Positions 27,421-37,695 of a stretch of DNA of 64,000 bases are shown piece by piece. Source of the stretch: Vibrio pectenicida (GTDB lineage: Bacteria; Pseudomonadota; Gammaproteobacteria; Enterobacterales; Vibrionaceae); contig AP024889.1 of the NCBI GenBank assembly GCA_024347015.1, forward strand, positions 2,294,001 through 2,358,000. Reading direction: 5' to 3'. Position 1 is the first letter of the stretch, and each line of letters begins with the position of its first letter. A model generated the notes under the pieces. The model was given only the letters and a program-made list of their open reading frames with translations. It had not been told where the DNA came from and searched no databases. A program made the position numbers and the translations under genes.

Positions 27421-27984
27421 GTGTCCGTTATTAATATTTTTGGAAAGAAAAAGTCGAGTCCTCCGGTCAACTCGGATATAGACAGACAAAGAAAGTATGA
27501 AGCACTTGTTAGAGCGTATCATAGGGATTTATACCGCTATGCCTATTGGCTGTGCAAAGACAAATCTGTAGCAGAAGATCTTGTCCAAGAAACCTGCTTA
27601 CGGGCATGGAAGTCTCTTGAGAGCTTGCAAGATGAAAAAGCGGCAAAGTCGTGGCTTATTACCATATTAAGACGTGAAAACGCTCGCCGTTTTGAAAGGA
27701 AGCAGTTTGATCTAGTTGATATTGATGATCACGCTAATGACGCCAAAGTCAGTGATGCGCCGCACCATCAATCGCAATGGATACAAGCGCAAATTATGAA
27801 ACTGGAAGATGAGTACCGTGAACCGCTTTTTTTGCAGGTCGTCGGGGGGTTCAGTGGCGAAGAGATCGGTGAGATTCTCGGCCTCAACAAGAACACAGTG
27901 ATGACTCGTCTGTTTAGAGCAAGGAACCAGTTGAAAGACATGCTAGATACAGAAAATTGTCACCGAGGGCAACAAAATGGATGA
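27421..27984 (+). CDS. ECF-type RNA polymerase sigma factor
   Basis: A 187-aa sigma factor with region 2 (YHRDLYRYAYWLCKDKSVAEDLVQETCLRAWK) and region 4 (EIGEILGLNKNTVMTRLFRAR). The start is GTG at 27421, with GGAGG five bases upstream; an earlier TTG lies in front of the ribosome site. Its stop overlaps the start of the DUF3379 gene (ATGGATGA), indicating co-translation with a likely anti-sigma partner. The regulon is unknown. Its place between fadIJ and fadL, with a FadR-like site upstream, hints at a lipid or envelope response. Confidence 0.88.
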   Translation: MSVINIFGKKKSSPPVNSDIDRQRKYEALVRAYHRDLYRYAYWLCKDKSVAEDLVQETCLRAWKSLESLQDEKAAKSWLITILRRENARRFERKQFDLVDIDDHANDAKVSDAPHHQSQWIQAQIMKLEDEYREPLFLQVVGGFSGEEIGEILGLNKNTVMTRLFRARNQLKDMLDTENCHRGQQNG

Positions 27985-28705
27985 GTTAGAATTCCGTCGT
28001 CGTATTATGTCCGATCCCAAAGAGCGGGATAGGGATATTGTTGAAGCAATCAAAGCTGACAGTGCCAACAGCAAATTTGCCGATGATGTACTGGATCTCG
28101 ACACGCATATTGCTAAAGCGATGGCGGTTGATGTTCCTGAAGATCTAGTTGATCGCATTTTGTTTAGTCAAACATCTCACTCTGAATCAAATATCATCAG
28201 ACCCACTTTTGCAAAACGTGCAATGGCCACTGCTGCATCGATTGCATTTGCATTTGGTCTTCTGATTGGACAAGTCAACTGGGGCAATATTGTTGTGCCA
28301 GTAGCGCACGCCAGTATTTCAGATATTGCGATTAAACATGTTGTCGATGAAAAGCCTTTCGTCGCACGCCTTGATGAAAATGTACCCTCATCACAAATCA
28401 ATGCCAAAATGATGCCGTTCGATCATCAACTTGGCGCTAACTTTCCCTATCATGTGTACTATCTCAATCATTGTGGCTTTGGCGATACAAACGCGCTGCA
28501 CATGGTATTTCAAGGTGAAAAAGGCAAAATCACCTTGTTCTTAACCAGCATACCCTCCAAACAAGCTGTGGATTTTGAGCAGCAGGGTATGACTGGTGTG
28601 GTTGAACCCCTTGGTAACACCAGCTTAATTCTCGTCGGTGAAGAAGGTGAAAATATTGCTAACATCGCTGAAAACATAGCAAACATTATCAAACCTATGA
28701 GTTAA
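27977..28705 (+). CDS. DUF3379 membrane protein, probable anti-sigma factor
   Basis: A 242-aa protein: an acidic, charged N-terminus (EFRRRIMSDPKERDRD) followed by one transmembrane helix around residues 77-100 and a periplasmic domain containing YHVYYLNHCGFGD. This cytoplasmic-TM-periplasmic layout and its 8-bp overlap with the sigma gene fit a membrane anti-sigma factor. It matches the DUF3379 family seen beside this sigma gene in vibrios. No zinc-binding anti-sigma motif (HxxxCxxC) was seen. Confidence 0.75.
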   Translation: MDELEFRRRIMSDPKERDRDIVEAIKADSANSKFADDVLDLDTHIAKAMAVDVPEDLVDRILFSQTSHSESNIIRPTFAKRAMATAASIAFAFGLLIGQVNWGNIVVPVAHASISDIAIKHVVDEKPFVARLDENVPSSQINAKMMPFDHQLGANFPYHVYYLNHCGFGDTNALHMVFQGEKGKITLFLTSIPSKQAVDFEQQGMTGVVEPLGNTSLILVGEEGENIANIAENIANIIKPMS

Positions 28706-28734
28706 CCAAATTTTAACATTTTGTGAGCTACCTC

Positions 28735-28767
28735 ATGGCTTGAGCAATCTGCTTGAGCCATTTTTTT
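28735..28767 (+). terminator. Terminator after the sigma/DUF3379 operon
   Basis: Outer arms ATGGCT/AGCCAT and inner AGCA/TGCT separated by a TG/TG internal loop, followed by T7. Confidence 0.75.
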
Positions 28768-28863
28768 AGTCAAAAAATAGAGTTAAAACTCTATTTAATT
28801 CACTTTTACTGTCAATTCCTGCCAAATAGCTTTTATTTCTGTAATTTTACCTACTTAGTGCGT

Positions 28864-28878
28864 AATGGTCCGATTTCT
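28864..28878. promoter_or_regulatory. FadR-like site upstream of the first fadL
   Basis: AATGGTCCGATTTCT matches the TGGTCCGA core of the FadR operator and lies about 90 bp before the fadL start. A third FadR-like site within 2 kb supports a local fatty-acid regulon. Confidence 0.55.
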
Positions 28879-28965
28879 ATCTTTTATACTGGCTGCTTAG
28901 ATTTACCAACCATTGAGTTTTCACTCAAATAAGACGTCCGCGAGAGGCGAAGAAAAAGGAAAAGT

Positions 28966-30255
28966 ATGATGAATAAGACACGTCTGTTTAAGAAGTCACT
29001 TCTAGCCGTGACCATTGCCAGTACCACTCTGGCTTCGCAGCAAGCTCTCGCTGCAGGCTTCCAACTAAACGCACAATCTGCCACTGGCCTTGGTCGTGCT
29101 TTTGCTGGTGATGCCGTAATTGCTGATAATGCTTCATCAATGGCGCGTAACCCAGCAACAATGGCATTATTTGATGAAATGTCACTCTCTCTAGGGTTTG
29201 TTTCTATCACTTCAAAAATTGAAGTAAAAGATGCCCAATACAGAGTATTTAATGGTACGAACTATACAACTTCAGATTCAAATTATAGTGACGCAGGTGA
29301 TACTTCTATTGCCCCTAACATCCATTTAATCGTACCTGTAAACGATAAATTTGCATGGGGTGTAAATGCCTATACCAACTTTGGTACAAAAACGGAATTT
29401 GATAGCTCTTTTGCCGCTTCGGAGTATGGTGGCCTAACCGACGTTAAAAGCATGAATCTCGGCGTATCAGGCTCATACAGACTAGATGAGCAATGGAGCT
29501 TTGGTGCTGGCCTCGATTTTATTTATGGTGAGGGTAAGCTTAAACGCACGGCAAGCCCAACACTTTCAAACGTTTTAACGAGCGGCGCATCTTCATCGTA
29601 TACAGCTCTAGATACGAAAGCTGATGGCTGGGCTGTGGGTTTTAATTTAGGTACAGTATACGAGCTTGATGATAAAAATCGTTTCGGCTTCTCTTATCGT
29701 TACAGCCCTGACTTAGAAGCGGAAGGTGACATCGTCAAATCAGGTACAACTTATTCCTCTGACACCTTACATATGCCACTACCTGATATGGCAGAATTCT
29801 CGGGTTACCATCGCCTCAATGATAAGTATGCCGTTCACTATAGTATCCAATGGATAAACTGGAGTGAGTTTGATAAGTTAGTCGCTGACAAAGCTGGTGA
29901 TATCAATACTTATGAATGGCAAAATGGAATGCACTACTCTATTGGTGGTACCTATTACTTAAACCAAGATTGGACACTACGTGCGGGTTATATGTATGAC
30001 ACCAGCGCACAAGACAAAGTCACATCTGTATCAGTACCAGATTCTGATCGTAACTGGTTATCTACTGGGTTTACTTACCATATAGACGATAAATCAAATA
30101 TTGATTTTGGTTTCACATATTTGCTAGGTGAAGATGTCAAAGTTGAGGAAACAACTTTAAATCCAAATAACCCCACCCAACAACTATCTTCAATAAATGG
30201 CACTACAAAGGCAGACGCTATCTTAGTTGGCCTGCAATATAGCCGCAGTTTCTAA
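28966..30255 (+). CDS. fadL: FadL family outer-membrane long-chain fatty acid transporter (copy 1)
   Basis: A 429-aa beta-barrel with a signal peptide (SLLAVTIASTTLASQQALA), cleaved before AGFQLNAQSATGLGRAF, the typical FadL hatch start. The conserved NPA (RNPATMALFD) is present, as is the terminal aromatic strand ending in phenylalanine (LQYSRSF), as needed for BAM assembly. Two adjacent ATGs are possible starts; AAAAGG lies upstream. A paralogue follows 311 bp downstream. Confidence 0.92.
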   Translation: MMNKTRLFKKSLLAVTIASTTLASQQALAAGFQLNAQSATGLGRAFAGDAVIADNASSMARNPATMALFDEMSLSLGFVSITSKIEVKDAQYRVFNGTNYTTSDSNYSDAGDTSIAPNIHLIVPVNDKFAWGVNAYTNFGTKTEFDSSFAASEYGGLTDVKSMNLGVSGSYRLDEQWSFGAGLDFIYGEGKLKRTASPTLSNVLTSGASSSYTALDTKADGWAVGFNLGTVYELDDKNRFGFSYRYSPDLEAEGDIVKSGTTYSSDTLHMPLPDMAEFSGYHRLNDKYAVHYSIQWINWSEFDKLVADKAGDINTYEWQNGMHYSIGGTYYLNQDWTLRAGYMYDTSAQDKVTSVSVPDSDRNWLSTGFTYHIDDKSNIDFGFTYLLGEDVKVEETTLNPNNPTQQLSSINGTTKADAILVGLQYSRSF

Positions 30256-30289
30256 TCTAAACACTCTAACGGCCACATAAGGGCCACAT

Positions 30290-30315
30290 AAGGGCCATAT
30301 CATATGGCCCTTTTT
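30290..30315 (+). terminator. Terminator after fadL copy 1, preceded by a short direct repeat
   Basis: Perfect arms AGGGCCATAT and ATATGGCCCT with a T5 tail. GGCCACATAAG is repeated twice just before it (30271-30291), probably by slippage. The rest of the gap to the next fadL (to 30566) holds no gene; no FadR-like core was seen there. Confidence 0.85.
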
Positions 30316-30566
30316 CGTTTCCTTACCTAAATCAAAGCATTATTTGATTATTTTTAGCCTACGGCTGTGCTATCAAATAGCGTTTTCACACCACGAGTGT
30401 TCGCTGAGTAAGTGCTATATAGATTTAATAATCAGAGAGTTATAAAAAAAACTCTTACAGTCGCCATATTTTATCTCGAATATGACTATTAGCCTGCTTT
30501 TTATTTTTAAAGTAATAACTCTAACTCTATTATCTCCAGACACTTTTATAAAGTCAGCGATATATA

Positions 30567-31901
30567 ATGAAACCAAAAATTACTTTTCTCTCTCTCGCAG
30601 TGGCCGCGAGTCTAATGTCAGCTGCTCATACCGCCAATGCAGCGGGATTTCAGTTAGCGGAATACTCGGCAACAGGCCTAGGACGAGCATATGCTGGTGA
30701 AGCCGCAATAGCAGATAATGCCAGCGCACAGTGGCGTAACCCTGCGATGCTCACGTATCTGCAAGGCACTCAAGTCTCACTCGGCGCTATTTATGTTAAT
30801 CCAAATGTGGATGTCAACGGCACGGTTGATGGATCAATATCGGCTAACCCTACTCTGCCTACCTCAAATGCAGCTTCGTCAGACTTTGCTGATGATGCCA
30901 TTATTCCAAACTTTTACCTCTCGCATAAATACTCGGACCAAATCGCGGTTGGATTTGCGCTCGGGACCAACTATGGTATGGAAACCAACCTAGAAAATGA
31001 CTTCGCGGCTGCACATTTTGGTAATCAAGCCAGCGTCACCACAATCGAAGCTAACTTAAATGCCGCCTATCAGCTCAATCAACGATGGAGTGTTGGTGGC
31101 GGTCTTCGTTATGTAATGGGTGAAGGCAGCTTTGGCGCTAAGACCCCTGAAAATAATATAATTGGTCAATCTGGAATGACCCCTATCTCAGCACCTAAAG
31201 GTACAGTCCTTAAGTATATGGAAGGTGACGATACAGCTTGGGGCTGGCAAGTAGGAACGGCGTGGCAAATCAACCAAGATCACCGTATTGGCTTTAGCTA
31301 CAAATCCGAAGTTCAACTGAAACTTGAAGGCTATGCCACAGGATTTGGGTTTGATTCGAGTCTTAGTAATGGCAACCGTGATAACGGCACTATGGATCTT
31401 GCGCTTCCTGCCACAGCAGAACTCGCTAGCTTCCACCAGTTAACTGAAAAATTCGCCATTCATACCAGCATCAACTGGACAGATTGGAGCAGTTTTGAAA
31501 AGCTTGAAGCTCAGTTAGACACATTTGGCAGTCAAATGGTCAAAGTTGAAAATTGGCAAGATAACTATCGTGTAGCACTCGGCGCCACTTACCAGCTAGA
31601 GCCGAAATTAACGCTTCGCACTGGTATAGCTTACGACACCTCAGCGGTGAGTGATAAAAACCGCACTATTACCATTCCCGAAACAGACCGCACTTGGTTA
31701 AGCCTTGGTGCAAGTTATACGTTTACTAAACAGTTAACCCTAGATGGTGGGTTAACCTACATTCTGGCTAAAGACACCCCAATCACCGAATCACGTGGCT
31801 ATGCTTCTGACGATACGGCGCAGAATGTTGGTGGACAATTTGTTGGAGAAACTAAGGGTTATATTTGGTTAATCGGCATTCAGGCCAGCTACAGATTCTA
31901 A
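30567..31901 (+). CDS. FadL family outer-membrane transporter (copy 2)
   Basis: A 444-aa paralogue of the preceding gene. The signal peptide ends in AHTANA before AGFQLAEYSATGLGRAYAG, and the NPA motif (RNPAMLTYLQG) and the C-terminal IGIQASYRF are present. It has its own upstream region and ends at a shared terminator. The two copies differ in extracellular loop sequences, so different substrates (fatty acids, hydrocarbons) are possible. Confidence 0.9.
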   Translation: MKPKITFLSLAVAASLMSAAHTANAAGFQLAEYSATGLGRAYAGEAAIADNASAQWRNPAMLTYLQGTQVSLGAIYVNPNVDVNGTVDGSISANPTLPTSNAASSDFADDAIIPNFYLSHKYSDQIAVGFALGTNYGMETNLENDFAAAHFGNQASVTTIEANLNAAYQLNQRWSVGGGLRYVMGEGSFGAKTPENNIIGQSGMTPISAPKGTVLKYMEGDDTAWGWQVGTAWQINQDHRIGFSYKSEVQLKLEGYATGFGFDSSLSNGNRDNGTMDLALPATAELASFHQLTEKFAIHTSINWTDWSSFEKLEAQLDTFGSQMVKVENWQDNYRVALGATYQLEPKLTLRTGIAYDTSAVSDKNRTITIPETDRTWLSLGASYTFTKQLTLDGGLTYILAKDTPITESRGYASDDTAQNVGGQFVGETKGYIWLIGIQASYRF

Positions 31902-31939
31902 ATCATCACCGTTTAGCTTTAAGGTTTGAATTAGGCAAT

Positions 31940-31970
31940 AAAAAAGCTTGGTCATTGACCAAGCTTTTTT
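31940..31970. terminator. Bidirectional terminator between fadL copy 2 and mlaA
   Basis: Near-perfect arms AAAAAAGCTTGGTCA and TGACCAAGCTTTTTT, T-runs on both strands, between two convergent genes. Confidence 0.92.
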
Positions 31971-32732
31971 CTAGAAGTCCTCATCGAGATAATCATCGAG
32001 GTAGGCCTCTTCGTCTTCATCATACTCATCTGGTGGTTCAACTTCAGCACTGAAATCCTGGCTTTGAAGATAAGCATCTCGAGTCAGCACATATGGGTCA
32101 GGGGAATTATCCAACAGCGCTTCTTGAGACACCAACGATGCGCGCGTTTCCATCCCTTCCAAGGCCCATTTACCAAGACCAGCCCAGATATTAAGCAATG
32201 AAAGCGGGACATAAGTATTATCGACTAAATCTGCCGATTCCCTAACTGTCCAAGGCCCATAACCTGGCACCATAACATAAGGCCCATTACCAACACCATA
32301 ATGCCCTACCGCATCACCAAATGATTTATTATTATGGTGAGTAATTCCCGCAGCCGACGCCACATCAATTAAACCCAGTAAGCCAAAGGTACTGTTTATC
32401 CAAAAACGGTTAAAGTGATCAATCGCCTTATGACCATTGCCCATAATTAAGTTATTAATAATACTTGCTGGCTCATCAAGGTTACCCAAAAAGTTTGAGA
32501 TCCCATGACGTACAGGTTCAGGAACATAATTGACATAAGCCAAGGAGACAGGGCGAACAAAATAAGGGTCTAAGAAATCGTAGTTAACCTCCCACATTGT
32601 GCGGTTAAAACCCTCTAATGGATCATTGGCATCAGACTCATCCGATACGGAGTCTTGGGGAGCACTGGCACACCCCATCAGAAACATTGTCCCACACACA
32701 ACTGCCCATAACTGGGACTTATAACTCTTCAT
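31971..32732 (-). CDS. mlaA: MlaA (VacJ) outer-membrane lipoprotein
   Basis: Removes misplaced phospholipids from the outer leaflet of the outer membrane in the Mla system. The start at 32732 (MKSYKSQLW) gives a signal peptide ending in the lipobox FLMGC. The MlaA core follows: DPLEGFNRTMWEVNYDFLD, VRHGISNFLGNLDEPASIINNL, and the GYGPWTVRESADL segment. The last 20 residues are very acidic (Asp/Glu/Tyr-rich). The position next to fadL joins lipid import and lipid retrieval. Confidence 0.93.
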   Translation of the reverse strand: MKSYKSQLWAVVCGTMFLMGCASAPQDSVSDESDANDPLEGFNRTMWEVNYDFLDPYFVRPVSLAYVNYVPEPVRHGISNFLGNLDEPASIINNLIMGNGHKAIDHFNRFWINSTFGLLGLIDVASAAGITHHNNKSFGDAVGHYGVGNGPYVMVPGYGPWTVRESADLVDNTYVPLSLLNIWAGLGKWALEGMETRASLVSQEALLDNSPDPYVLTRDAYLQSQDFSAEVEPPDEYDEDEEAYLDDYLDEDF

Positions 32733-32801
32733 TATTACCACTTCCACACAAAGGCCGGCACTCAGTAGTACCAGCCTCTACAATTTTTGTTAAGACTACG
32801 T

Positions 32802-34022
32802 TTATTGATATATTTTATCAATAGTAACTGAAACAGATTGTCCCATTTTAACTGCTTCACTCTCACCAAACCAATCCCCTTGCTTAGTGGCAACATTTCC
32901 ATCTTTATCCAGACGTACTCTTACCATTAGTGACTCCAATGAGGATAGCTTACGATTTTGCAACATACTATTAGTATCATCAAGAACAACCGTTCTGGGA
33001 AAAGATCCTAGAGGGTATCGAGCCGCAGCAACTGGCATAGGTGAACCATCCGCAGTATGAACAGAAACAATTAACGCTGATTTTTTATCAACTTTAACCT
33101 TATCGCTTAAGGAGATAGAAACAGAGACTGATTTACCACTGTTTTCATCCCCCCCCAATTGCTGCTGAGCATTATCGATGCTGCGCGACAACATTTCATA
33201 GCGGCTATCAGCAGGGCCAATCATACGTTGCATCACTCGCCAATAGCGTACGGCACCAGTATAATCTTCTCTCTCATAAGCGTCGAATGCCAATAATGAG
33301 AAAACACGCAAATCGACATGGTCATTTTGCACCAAATCCCCAAGAACACGGCGTGCAGTGGTTTGATCAAGCTCATCTTGCGATAACATCAAGGCCTGAG
33401 CATAACCTAACTTAATGTCATCATCATCTGGCTTCAACATATATGCTTTTTTCATCGCACCAATCGCAGTAGTAACATTCCTATCAGCTAACGCAATCCG
33501 ACCCAATAGTAACCAACCTGTAGAATCATCCGGATGGTAATGCAAACGAGTACGCAAAGCCAAAGTAAGATCGCGCATTTCGTCATCACTCAAGGCCCCC
33601 CCTTCTGGGGTTATCAATTTTTTAGATAAAGCAGGTAAGTTAGCACTAACTTGTTGCCATTGTTCAACTTGACTCCAAGCTCCAAACTTAAAATACAGTG
33701 CATAAGACAACACAACAACAAACACTACAGACGGTAGCAAAATAGCTAAGGGAGAAATTGAGCTTTGGGGATTAGCTCTCTGCTGATGGGGGACATCATC
33801 AAGCAAGGACTGTTTAAGATCATCTACAAGCTCCTGCTGGTTCGCCACTATGCCCCCTTGTGTTTCCTCTGCAAGTTCAGACAACCTATCTTGGTACAGT
33901 GCTTTGTTAAGTTCATCACGCAGTAAATCGTCATTATTGGCTTTCTTTCGAATAATGGGTATACCGATAAGAACTATGCTAAGTAGAATTAGAATGGCTG
34001 AAACAATCCAAAATAACGTCAT
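32802..34022 (-). CDS. ccmI: Cytochrome c maturation protein CcmI
   Basis: Apocytochrome chaperone (406 aa). Two N-terminal transmembrane helices (TLFWIVSAILILLSIVLIG; about 90-110), a cytoplasmic loop between them, then a TPR region (DSTGWLLLGRIALADRN) and a C-terminal domain. In E. coli this is fused to CcmH; here it is separate, overlapping ccmH by one base (ATGA-type junction). Confidence 0.92.
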   Translation of the reverse strand: MTLFWIVSAILILLSIVLIGIPIIRKKANNDDLLRDELNKALYQDRLSELAEETQGGIVANQQELVDDLKQSLLDDVPHQQRANPQSSISPLAILLPSVVFVVVLSYALYFKFGAWSQVEQWQQVSANLPALSKKLITPEGGALSDDEMRDLTLALRTRLHYHPDDSTGWLLLGRIALADRNVTTAIGAMKKAYMLKPDDDDIKLGYAQALMLSQDELDQTTARRVLGDLVQNDHVDLRVFSLLAFDAYEREDYTGAVRYWRVMQRMIGPADSRYEMLSRSIDNAQQQLGGDENSGKSVSVSISLSDKVKVDKKSALIVSVHTADGSPMPVAAARYPLGSFPRTVVLDDTNSMLQNRKLSSLESLMVRVRLDKDGNVATKQGDWFGESEAVKMGQSVSVTIDKIYQ

Positions 34023-34498
34023 TACTGCTTCTCTCCATTATTCTTTTTTTCTAGGAGCGCCTCTAAACGATCTTCTTTAGCTTGATCCCACGTCACACTG
34101 CTAATCCGACTTTGACTTGAACGAGTACGTACAATAATAAAACCGAAACCGACCATAACAACAAATATTGGCCCCAACCATAAAATAGCGGTAGCAAGTG
34201 TAAATGGGGGGTTGTAGGTGACAAAATTACCATACCGAGCCACCATATAGTCGACAATATCCTGTTTGGACTCACCCTGTTTGGTCATATCGTACACTTT
34301 CTGCCGTATATCAACGGCCAGTGCAGAATTTGAGTCTGCAATAGTATTATTTTGACATTTAGGGCATCGAAGCGTGTTACTCAGCTCTTTAAACTGCTGT
34401 TCCTGCTCTAAATCCTCAAATTCATAGATCTGGATAGTTGCATTGACAGAAAAAGATAGAACCACAGCACAAAACATAAAAAATAGGGTGTTTTTCAC
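34022..34498 (-). CDS. ccmH: Cytochrome c maturation thioredoxin-like protein CcmH
   Basis: A 158-aa membrane-anchored redox protein that reduces apocytochrome CxxCH. It has a signal sequence, the motif LRCPKCQNNTIADS and a C-terminal transmembrane helix (ILWLGPIFVVMVGFGF). It overlaps ccmG by 4 bp. Confidence 0.94.
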   Translation of the reverse strand: MKNTLFFMFCAVVLSFSVNATIQIYEFEDLEQEQQFKELSNTLRCPKCQNNTIADSNSALAVDIRQKVYDMTKQGESKQDIVDYMVARYGNFVTYNPPFTLATAILWLGPIFVVMVGFGFIIVRTRSSQSRISSVTWDQAKEDRLEALLEKKNNGEKQ

Positions 34499-35049
34499 TG
34501 CTTAGCCTCCGCCAACAACTGGTCATAGATAGGTTTAATGTCGTCATTCCAACTGCGATCACTAACATTACTTGCATGGCGATAACGAATCACACCTTGT
34601 GCATCAATCAAAAACGTCTCAGGCGCTCCATAGACGCCTAAATCTAGGCCTAACATACCACTGCCATCAAATAGACTAATTAGGTAAGGATTACCGAGTT
34701 GGTCTAACCACTTGACCGCTTTAGCACGCTCGTCTTTATAGTTCATGCCGATAATTTTAACGCCTTCCGACGCCAGTTTATTCAAATACTGATGTTCGAC
34801 ATAACAAGTCGAGCACCAAGTTGCCCACACATTGAGAAGTAACGGTTCACCTTTAAAAATCGATTGGTCGTAAAGTTTCCCCGGCTCTGCAAGGTCTTCA
34901 AGCTTGAAATGAGGAACAGATTGACCAATTAGTACTGATTCGAGTTTAGTCGGATCATCACCATGTGAATTTTTGAACAACTGAGTAGCAAACACAGCGA
35001 CCAAACCCAAAAAAGCCACCAGCGGAATAAATAGTAATTTTTTCTGCAT
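34495..35049 (-). CDS. ccmG: Thiol:disulfide interchange protein CcmG/DsbE
   Basis: A 184-aa periplasmic thioredoxin anchored by an N-terminal helix. The active site is WCSTC in NVWATWCSTCYVEH, where E. coli has WCPTC. It keeps apocytochrome cysteines reduced for haem attachment. Shares one base with the ccmF end. Confidence 0.95.
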   Translation of the reverse strand: MQKKLLFIPLVAFLGLVAVFATQLFKNSHGDDPTKLESVLIGQSVPHFKLEDLAEPGKLYDQSIFKGEPLLLNVWATWCSTCYVEHQYLNKLASEGVKIIGMNYKDERAKAVKWLDQLGNPYLISLFDGSGMLGLDLGVYGAPETFLIDAQGVIRYRHASNVSDRSWNDDIKPIYDQLLAEAKQ

Positions 35050-37007
35050 TACGCCTCCTGCATTTTTGTACTTTTTCTAAAGCGATAACGCTTATCGCTT
35101 ATCGATACCACACCAGCAATAGCCATGAGCAAGGCCCCTGCCCAAATCCATCGCACAAAAGGTTTATAGTAAATACGAACAGCCCAAGACTTGTCATCTT
35201 CCAGCCTCTCACCCAATGCAATATATAGATCGCGGGTGACACCTCTATCTATAGCAGCTTCAGTCATCATGGATCGGGCGGTACGATAAAAACGCTTTTC
35301 TGCATATAAGGTATTCAGATACTCACCTTGGTGACTGATTTTAAAGTCCGCAACATAGCCATCGTAATTTGGACCATTTTTATCTTTCACACCTTTAAAA
35401 TAGAAATCATAACCTTGGATACTATAGCTTTGCCCGGGAGCCAAACGTACATCACGTTCAATGCTATAGTTTTGCACCATAGCGATACCGATAATGCCAA
35501 CGGCAAGACCAATATGACCAAGCACCATCGCCCAGTGACTGCGTTGAAGCTTGGTAACGCCAACAGAAAAATTATGCCTATGGGTAGCCCTCTGATGGAT
35601 CTCAAAGCCATGCATAAAGATAATCCATAGCGCCATTACCCAGCCTAGGTAGGCCATAAACTGGAAAAAGTCAGCCAGTAAGAATACCAATACATAGGCT
35701 AAAACCAGTGAAGCAATACCTGCTATCAGCATAGGTTTAACTAAGCTGGAGAGATTATCGCGCTTCCATCGAATCAGTGGCCCGATACCAAGCAAGAACG
35801 AAAATGGCACCATTAACCACGCAAATAAAAGATCAAAAAATGGCGCACCTATAGATACTGAGCCTAAGCCTATTTGTTTATGAACAAGAGGCAGTAACGT
35901 GCCAACTAGAACAACGACTAACCCAGCAATAAGTAATACATTGTTTGCAAGGAGTGTGTTTTCCCGTGAAATAAGTTCAAAATTACCACGGACACGAACC
36001 TTAGAACTCTTTAAAGCAAACAGCAGTAACGAACCACCAATAATAAAAACCAAGAAGAATAAAATAAACACTCCTCTGGCGGGATCTGAGGCAAAAGCAT
36101 GCACTGAGACCAAAATGCCTGATCGAACTAAGAAGGTACCTAATAAGCTTAAGGAAAATGCTGATATGGCGAGTAATACAGTCCAAGCTTTAAATGTGCC
36201 GCGTTTTTCTGTCACAGCCAGTGAGTGCATCAAAGCGGTACCCGCTAACCAAGGCATAAAGGACGCATTTTCTACTGGATCCCAAAACCACCATCCTCCC
36301 CAACCTAGCTCGTAGTATGCCCACCAAGATCCAAGTGCAATCCCTAAGGTGAGAAACAACCACGCAGCTGTCGTCCACGGACGAGACCAACGTGCCCATG
36401 CGGTATCAAGCCTGCCAGTCATTAGTGATGCAATGGCAAATGAGAATGCCACAGAAAATCCTACATACCCCATGTAAAGCATGGGTGGGTGAATGATAAG
36501 TCCTGGATCCTGTAATAAAGGATTCAGATCACGCCCATCAACAGGAAAGAAAGGCAAGGTTCTTAAAAAGGGATTAGATGTGACGATAATAAACAGTAAG
36601 AAACCAACACTAATCATGCCCATCACAGCAAGTACCCGTGACACTGATTCCTGCGGCATACCACGGCTAAACGTAGCTACTGCAACTGTCCATATCGCTT
36701 GGATTAGTACCCATAGCAACAAAGAACCTTCATGAGCTCCCCAAACCGCCGTAAGACGATAATACCAAGGTAATTGGCTATTAGAATTAGTCGCAACATA
36801 GGTCAGTGTAAAGTCGTTGGTGTAAAAAGCCCAAAGTAACACAGCAAAAGATAAAGCTAGTAGCAAGAACATCCCCCAAGACAAAGGTCGTGCGGTGTTC
36901 ATTAACAGAGTATTATTTCGAGATGCACCAATCAAAGGCAAAATACTCAATAACACTGCCATCGCTAGTGAAATAATTAAGGCAAAATGACCAATCTCAG
37001 CAATCAT
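35049..37007 (-). CDS. ccmF: Haem lyase subunit CcmF
   Basis: A 652-aa polytopic membrane protein. The tryptophan-rich WWD-domain signature is visible ([20 protein letters not shown]), with many transmembrane helices and a periplasmic C-terminal loop (about 500-610). It attaches haem delivered by CcmE. Overlaps ccmE by 4 bp. Confidence 0.96.
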   Translation of the reverse strand: MIAEIGHFALIISLAMAVLLSILPLIGASRNNTLLMNTARPLSWGMFLLLALSFAVLLWAFYTNDFTLTYVATNSNSQLPWYYRLTAVWGAHEGSLLLWVLIQAIWTVAVATFSRGMPQESVSRVLAVMGMISVGFLLFIIVTSNPFLRTLPFFPVDGRDLNPLLQDPGLIIHPPMLYMGYVGFSVAFSFAIASLMTGRLDTAWARWSRPWTTAAWLFLTLGIALGSWWAYYELGWGGWWFWDPVENASFMPWLAGTALMHSLAVTEKRGTFKAWTVLLAISAFSLSLLGTFLVRSGILVSVHAFASDPARGVFILFFLVFIIGGSLLLFALKSSKVRVRGNFELISRENTLLANNVLLIAGLVVVLVGTLLPLVHKQIGLGSVSIGAPFFDLLFAWLMVPFSFLLGIGPLIRWKRDNLSSLVKPMLIAGIASLVLAYVLVFLLADFFQFMAYLGWVMALWIIFMHGFEIHQRATHRHNFSVGVTKLQRSHWAMVLGHIGLAVGIIGIAMVQNYSIERDVRLAPGQSYSIQGYDFYFKGVKDKNGPNYDGYVADFKISHQGEYLNTLYAEKRFYRTARSMMTEAAIDRGVTRDLYIALGERLEDDKSWAVRIYYKPFVRWIWAGALLMAIAGVVSISDKRYRFRKSTKMQEA

Positions 37008-37489
37008 TGATCACTTCCTTGTTTTTGTTGTTCTGTATAATTAAGGGGTTGATGATTTTTCTTCATCGCCTCTGCAATCTCTGGAGGCATATATTCCTCA
37101 TCATGCTTTGCAAGCACTTCAAAAGCTTCAACCGTAGTTGCGTTTTTCAAAACCCCTTGTGCAACAATGCCTTGCCCTTCTCTAAATAAATCGGGAAGTA
37201 TACCGTTATAAATCACTGTTACTTTAGGGCCTACGTCATGCAATTCGAACGCAACTTGAAGTGATTCTGGGTCACGTTTTACCGATCCTTTGACCACCAT
37301 ACCACCAATACGCAGACGTTGACCGACCTCTGGCTTAATCCCGTCAGGCTTACCATCAACTAGCTCAGTTGGTGTGTAGAACAAGTCCATATTTTGGTTT
37401 AGTGCATACAACATAAGTCCAACCGTAGCAGTGATACCAACGAAAATAATCAGTACGACTCCCAACCTTTTCTTACGCCTTGGGTTCAT
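37004..37489 (-). CDS. ccmE: Haem chaperone CcmE
   Basis: A 161-aa membrane-anchored chaperone. The haem-binding histidine lies in [13 protein letters not shown], the usual HxxxY motif. One N-terminal helix ([20 protein letters not shown]). Overlaps ccmD and ccmF by 4 bp. Confidence 0.96.
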   Translation of the reverse strand: MNPRRKKRLGVVLIIFVGITATVGLMLYALNQNMDLFYTPTELVDGKPDGIKPEVGQRLRIGGMVVKGSVKRDPESLQVAFELHDVGPKVTVIYNGILPDLFREGQGIVAQGVLKNATTVEAFEVLAKHDEEYMPPEIAEAMKKNHQPLNYTEQQKQGSDQ

Positions 37490-37692
37490 AATGTGTTCTC
37501 CATACTTTTCGCAGCATCGATACGGGCTTGCCTATCTATCTTAGACTGGACTTCATCGAGCAATTTATTTCCACGGCGGATACTGGCAACAAGCAGAATA
37601 AAAAGCAAAAAAAATGTGATGCCAAAAGCGCTCCAAACATAAGCAGAGTATCCGCCCATTGCCAAAAAATCGTTCAAAGATTTAAAATACAC
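37486..37692 (-). CDS. ccmD: Cytochrome c maturation protein CcmD
   Basis: A 68-aa single-pass protein with the family segment [17 protein letters not shown]. It releases haem-loaded CcmE from CcmABCD. Three bases separate it from ccmC. Confidence 0.93.
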   Translation of the reverse strand: MYFKSLNDFLAMGGYSAYVWSAFGITFFLLFILLVASIRRGNKLLDEVQSKIDRQARIDAAKSMENTL

Positions 37693-37695
37693 TGT

